From assembly GCF_051020765.1 (NCBI RefSeq), contig NC_134948.1, forward strand, positions 221,001 through 285,000: a stretch of 64,000 nt of DNA, given 5' to 3'. The notes below the pieces were generated by a model, which was not told where the DNA came from, did no database searches, and worked only from the letters and a program-made list of their open reading frames with translations. Positions 62,200 to 64,000 of this stretch are shown piece after piece. The translations under genes and the position numbers were made by a program. Source of the stretch: Lasioglossum baleicum. Taxonomy: Eukaryota; Arthropoda; Insecta; Hymenoptera; Halictidae. The number at the start of each line of letters is the position of its first letter. Within the stretch, counting starts at the first letter, position 1.

Positions 62200-62868
62200 C
62201 TCGAGGAAACTAGATATACAGGGTTGTTTACCTACAGGTGGGAGAAAATTTAAGGGGTGATTCTCGACGATAATATAAGACGAAAATGAAGAATAAAAAA
62301 ATTGCGATTTCGGCTTCGTTATTTAGTTATTAACAATTAAAAATCCGCCTAAAATGCTGCAACACTTCTAACAAAAGTATACGTTGCGTACGTCAGACAG
62401 GCGCGCGACAGTCTCGTATCAAGTGACAAACGCATGCCTACCTTGGTTCTCATTTGGGGCCCCAGCGAGGTGAAAATGTTTAAAAAATCGGTGGACGACA
62501 TTGAACCTACCCACTCGTTAAAATCCACAAGGGCATTTCTAATATCCGCCCTATGGAATTATCGAGTAGAAGGGGTCAATGCCCTTTCACTTTTAAATTG
62601 TTCTCACACAATATCCACAAATCCTTATCCTGCACTATAATTGTTCATAACACCGTACCTAATATACTGGAATAAACGCTCTAGCACTATTTACAATATC
62701 ATACACACGCAGTATGAGTTTACAGAGAGTACAAGTTTACTGCGGGGAATGAGGAGAATGAGGAGAATGTAAAGAACTGGTAATCCTTTAATGTTGAAAC
62801 ACTGCACTTTATTGAACTTTATTTACGTCGCGAGACTCGCTCACAGACAGAACGGATATCTTTGAGGT
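62200..62868. other. Unassigned AT-rich sequence
   Basis: Starts near TACAGGGTTGTTTACC (62219), reminiscent of a DNA-transposon end, but no inverted partner was found. A short GAGGAGAAT repeat lies at 62750-62770. No gene. Confidence 0.3.
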
Positions 62869-64000
62869 TGTAACGTTCCGATTTCGTAGATGCCCTGTAG
62901 CTTAGGTGTGAACAGGGTTCGCAGGTAGATAAATAAGGTGGAGACGAAATCGGATAACTGTGAACTAAACTTTTATTCCGCGAAGTGCGGTACCAAACGT
63001 AAATACAAAGAAACTTTCCCTGCAGGTCGGCAAGTCCGACCGCGTAACAATACTTAAATAATTACGGTGTCCGGTTAGCGGGCCGGTGGTTATGAAGGGT
63101 CCTCAATCGCGTCAGCGGAGGCCACGGTGTCGGTCTAGATGGTGACAGAAAGAATATATTGTGATCGCGGAGTGACTAATGAAACGATCAGGCGGACGGT
63201 GGTACGCGAGTATCCGGGTACAGGTAACGTCGGCGCGGCGGACAATGTCGGTCGACCGGTATCACGACGTCGCGGCGTGACGCGTTCGCGGCGCGGGGTT
63301 TCGTTATTTCACGCTGGAGGGTAGGATGGTGACGGGAGGCGGTCAGAGGTCACCGACTGACGCAGCGCGGGCGCCGCGGCGCTCCTCCAGAAGCACCTGA
63401 AGGACGAGCCACGCATCGTACGTATCTCAGAGGCACCTGAGGGGTTCGTACTCGCCGTTACCACTCCAGGCCGCGAGGTCAAACCGCAGAGGTTCGACTA
63501 GCGAAGAAGGTCGGAGGCCAGTCGCCTCAGGCTGGTCGGACGGAGAGCCGAGTGGTGCAGCAACTCTCACACAGAAGCACCTGAGTGACGAGTTACCGTC
63601 GCACGCGCCTTAGAAGCACCTAAGGGTATTTGTGCCCACCACGTCGACACGACGGCTCCGATCCTGTCCAAGGCGGTGGCACGGCAGTCTCCGGTCGCCG
63701 GGGATGTGGAGGGGAGTCGCCTGTGTGAGCTCGTGATTCCAGCCTGCGTTCTGGACGGATGGTTCCTCAGCTCTGAAAAGTGCTGGACGATCCGGTGTTC
63801 ACGTGAGCGTCTCCGGGCAGACTCCGCTCGTTCGGTATTCCGACGCGACTTATATAGCGCCCGAAAGCGCGGACCATGGAGAGTGCCGCTCTCGGTCGAG
63901 CGGCCGCGGCGCTCTCTGATTGGCGCGCGTTTGTGTCGCTGGAGTTTATAAATATAAGTCGCCGTTCCGCTCCTTATTTACGCGGCGCTTACGACGAGGT
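62869..64000 (-). mobile_element. Partial LTR, minus orientation, continuing beyond the window
   Basis: The left edge is TGTAACGTTCC, the complement of a ...GTTACA end. On the minus strand AATAAA lies near 62972 and a TATATAAG box near 63853, preceded by GGCACTCTCCATGG and CCAATCAGAGAGC blocks shared with 35155-35260. A segment with AGAAGCACCTGA repeats at about 63393, 63425, 63571 and 63613. No internal genes. Confidence 0.55.

Noticed and set aside
61277..62200. Remaining 28S, ITS or 18S sequence
   Set aside because: The conserved 5' start of 28S and the conserved 5.8S/18S blocks are not seen in this stretch.

Overview
The window is a nested deposit of transposable elements and ribosomal DNA from an insect genome, most likely a hymenopteran. 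That assignment is inferred from the element families and from insect-like 28S rRNA sequence; no complete host gene is visible. Nearly every kilobase can be given to a repeat, and many element boundaries can be fixed to the base because target-site duplications (TSDs) or the interrupted host sequence can be read on both sides.

Layout. 1-6533: satellite of about 396-bp monomers. 6534-9274: Transib/RAG1-like DNA transposon with an intact transposase whose left end has the layout of a 23-spacer recombination signal. 9275-10173: LTR fragment. 10174-13624: AT-rich R1-clade LINE. 13643-14036: short tandem repeat. 14037-17805: DNA polymerase B of a Maverick/Polinton, interrupted by a mariner-type fold-back MITE, a solo LTR and a TRIM. 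17930-24936: GC-rich R1-clade LINE. 25010-26545: AT-rich nested repeats. 26751-34260: Polinton structural block (BIR protein, conserved 178-aa protein, major capsid, minor capsid split by a 2.95-kb LTR-type insertion, adenovirus-like protease, packaging ATPase). 34261-35779: unassigned repeat, an LTR-type promoter and a broken ORF with a 94-bp inversion.

35780-61276 is one 28S rRNA gene fragment on the minus strand, split into four pieces by an R1-site insertion with the classic 14-bp TSD (35946-43823), an R2 element at the R2 site (43898-47299) and an 11.5-kb Ty3/Gypsy element with a 4-bp TSD (48391-59925). The R1 copy itself carries a second Gypsy element (36033-41506) whose two LTRs look identical. 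Right of the 28S lie unrecognised possible exons and a partial LTR running off the window.

How the parts relate. The Polinton was a self-synthesising virus-like transposon and is now broken: integrase and the polymerase C terminus were not found. R1 and R2 are rDNA specialists whose insertions inactivate this 28S copy. The two Gypsy elements have long open frames and matching LTR pairs and are the youngest layer. A TRIM and Gypsy element 1 share the sequence just before their 3' LTR, suggesting related machinery.
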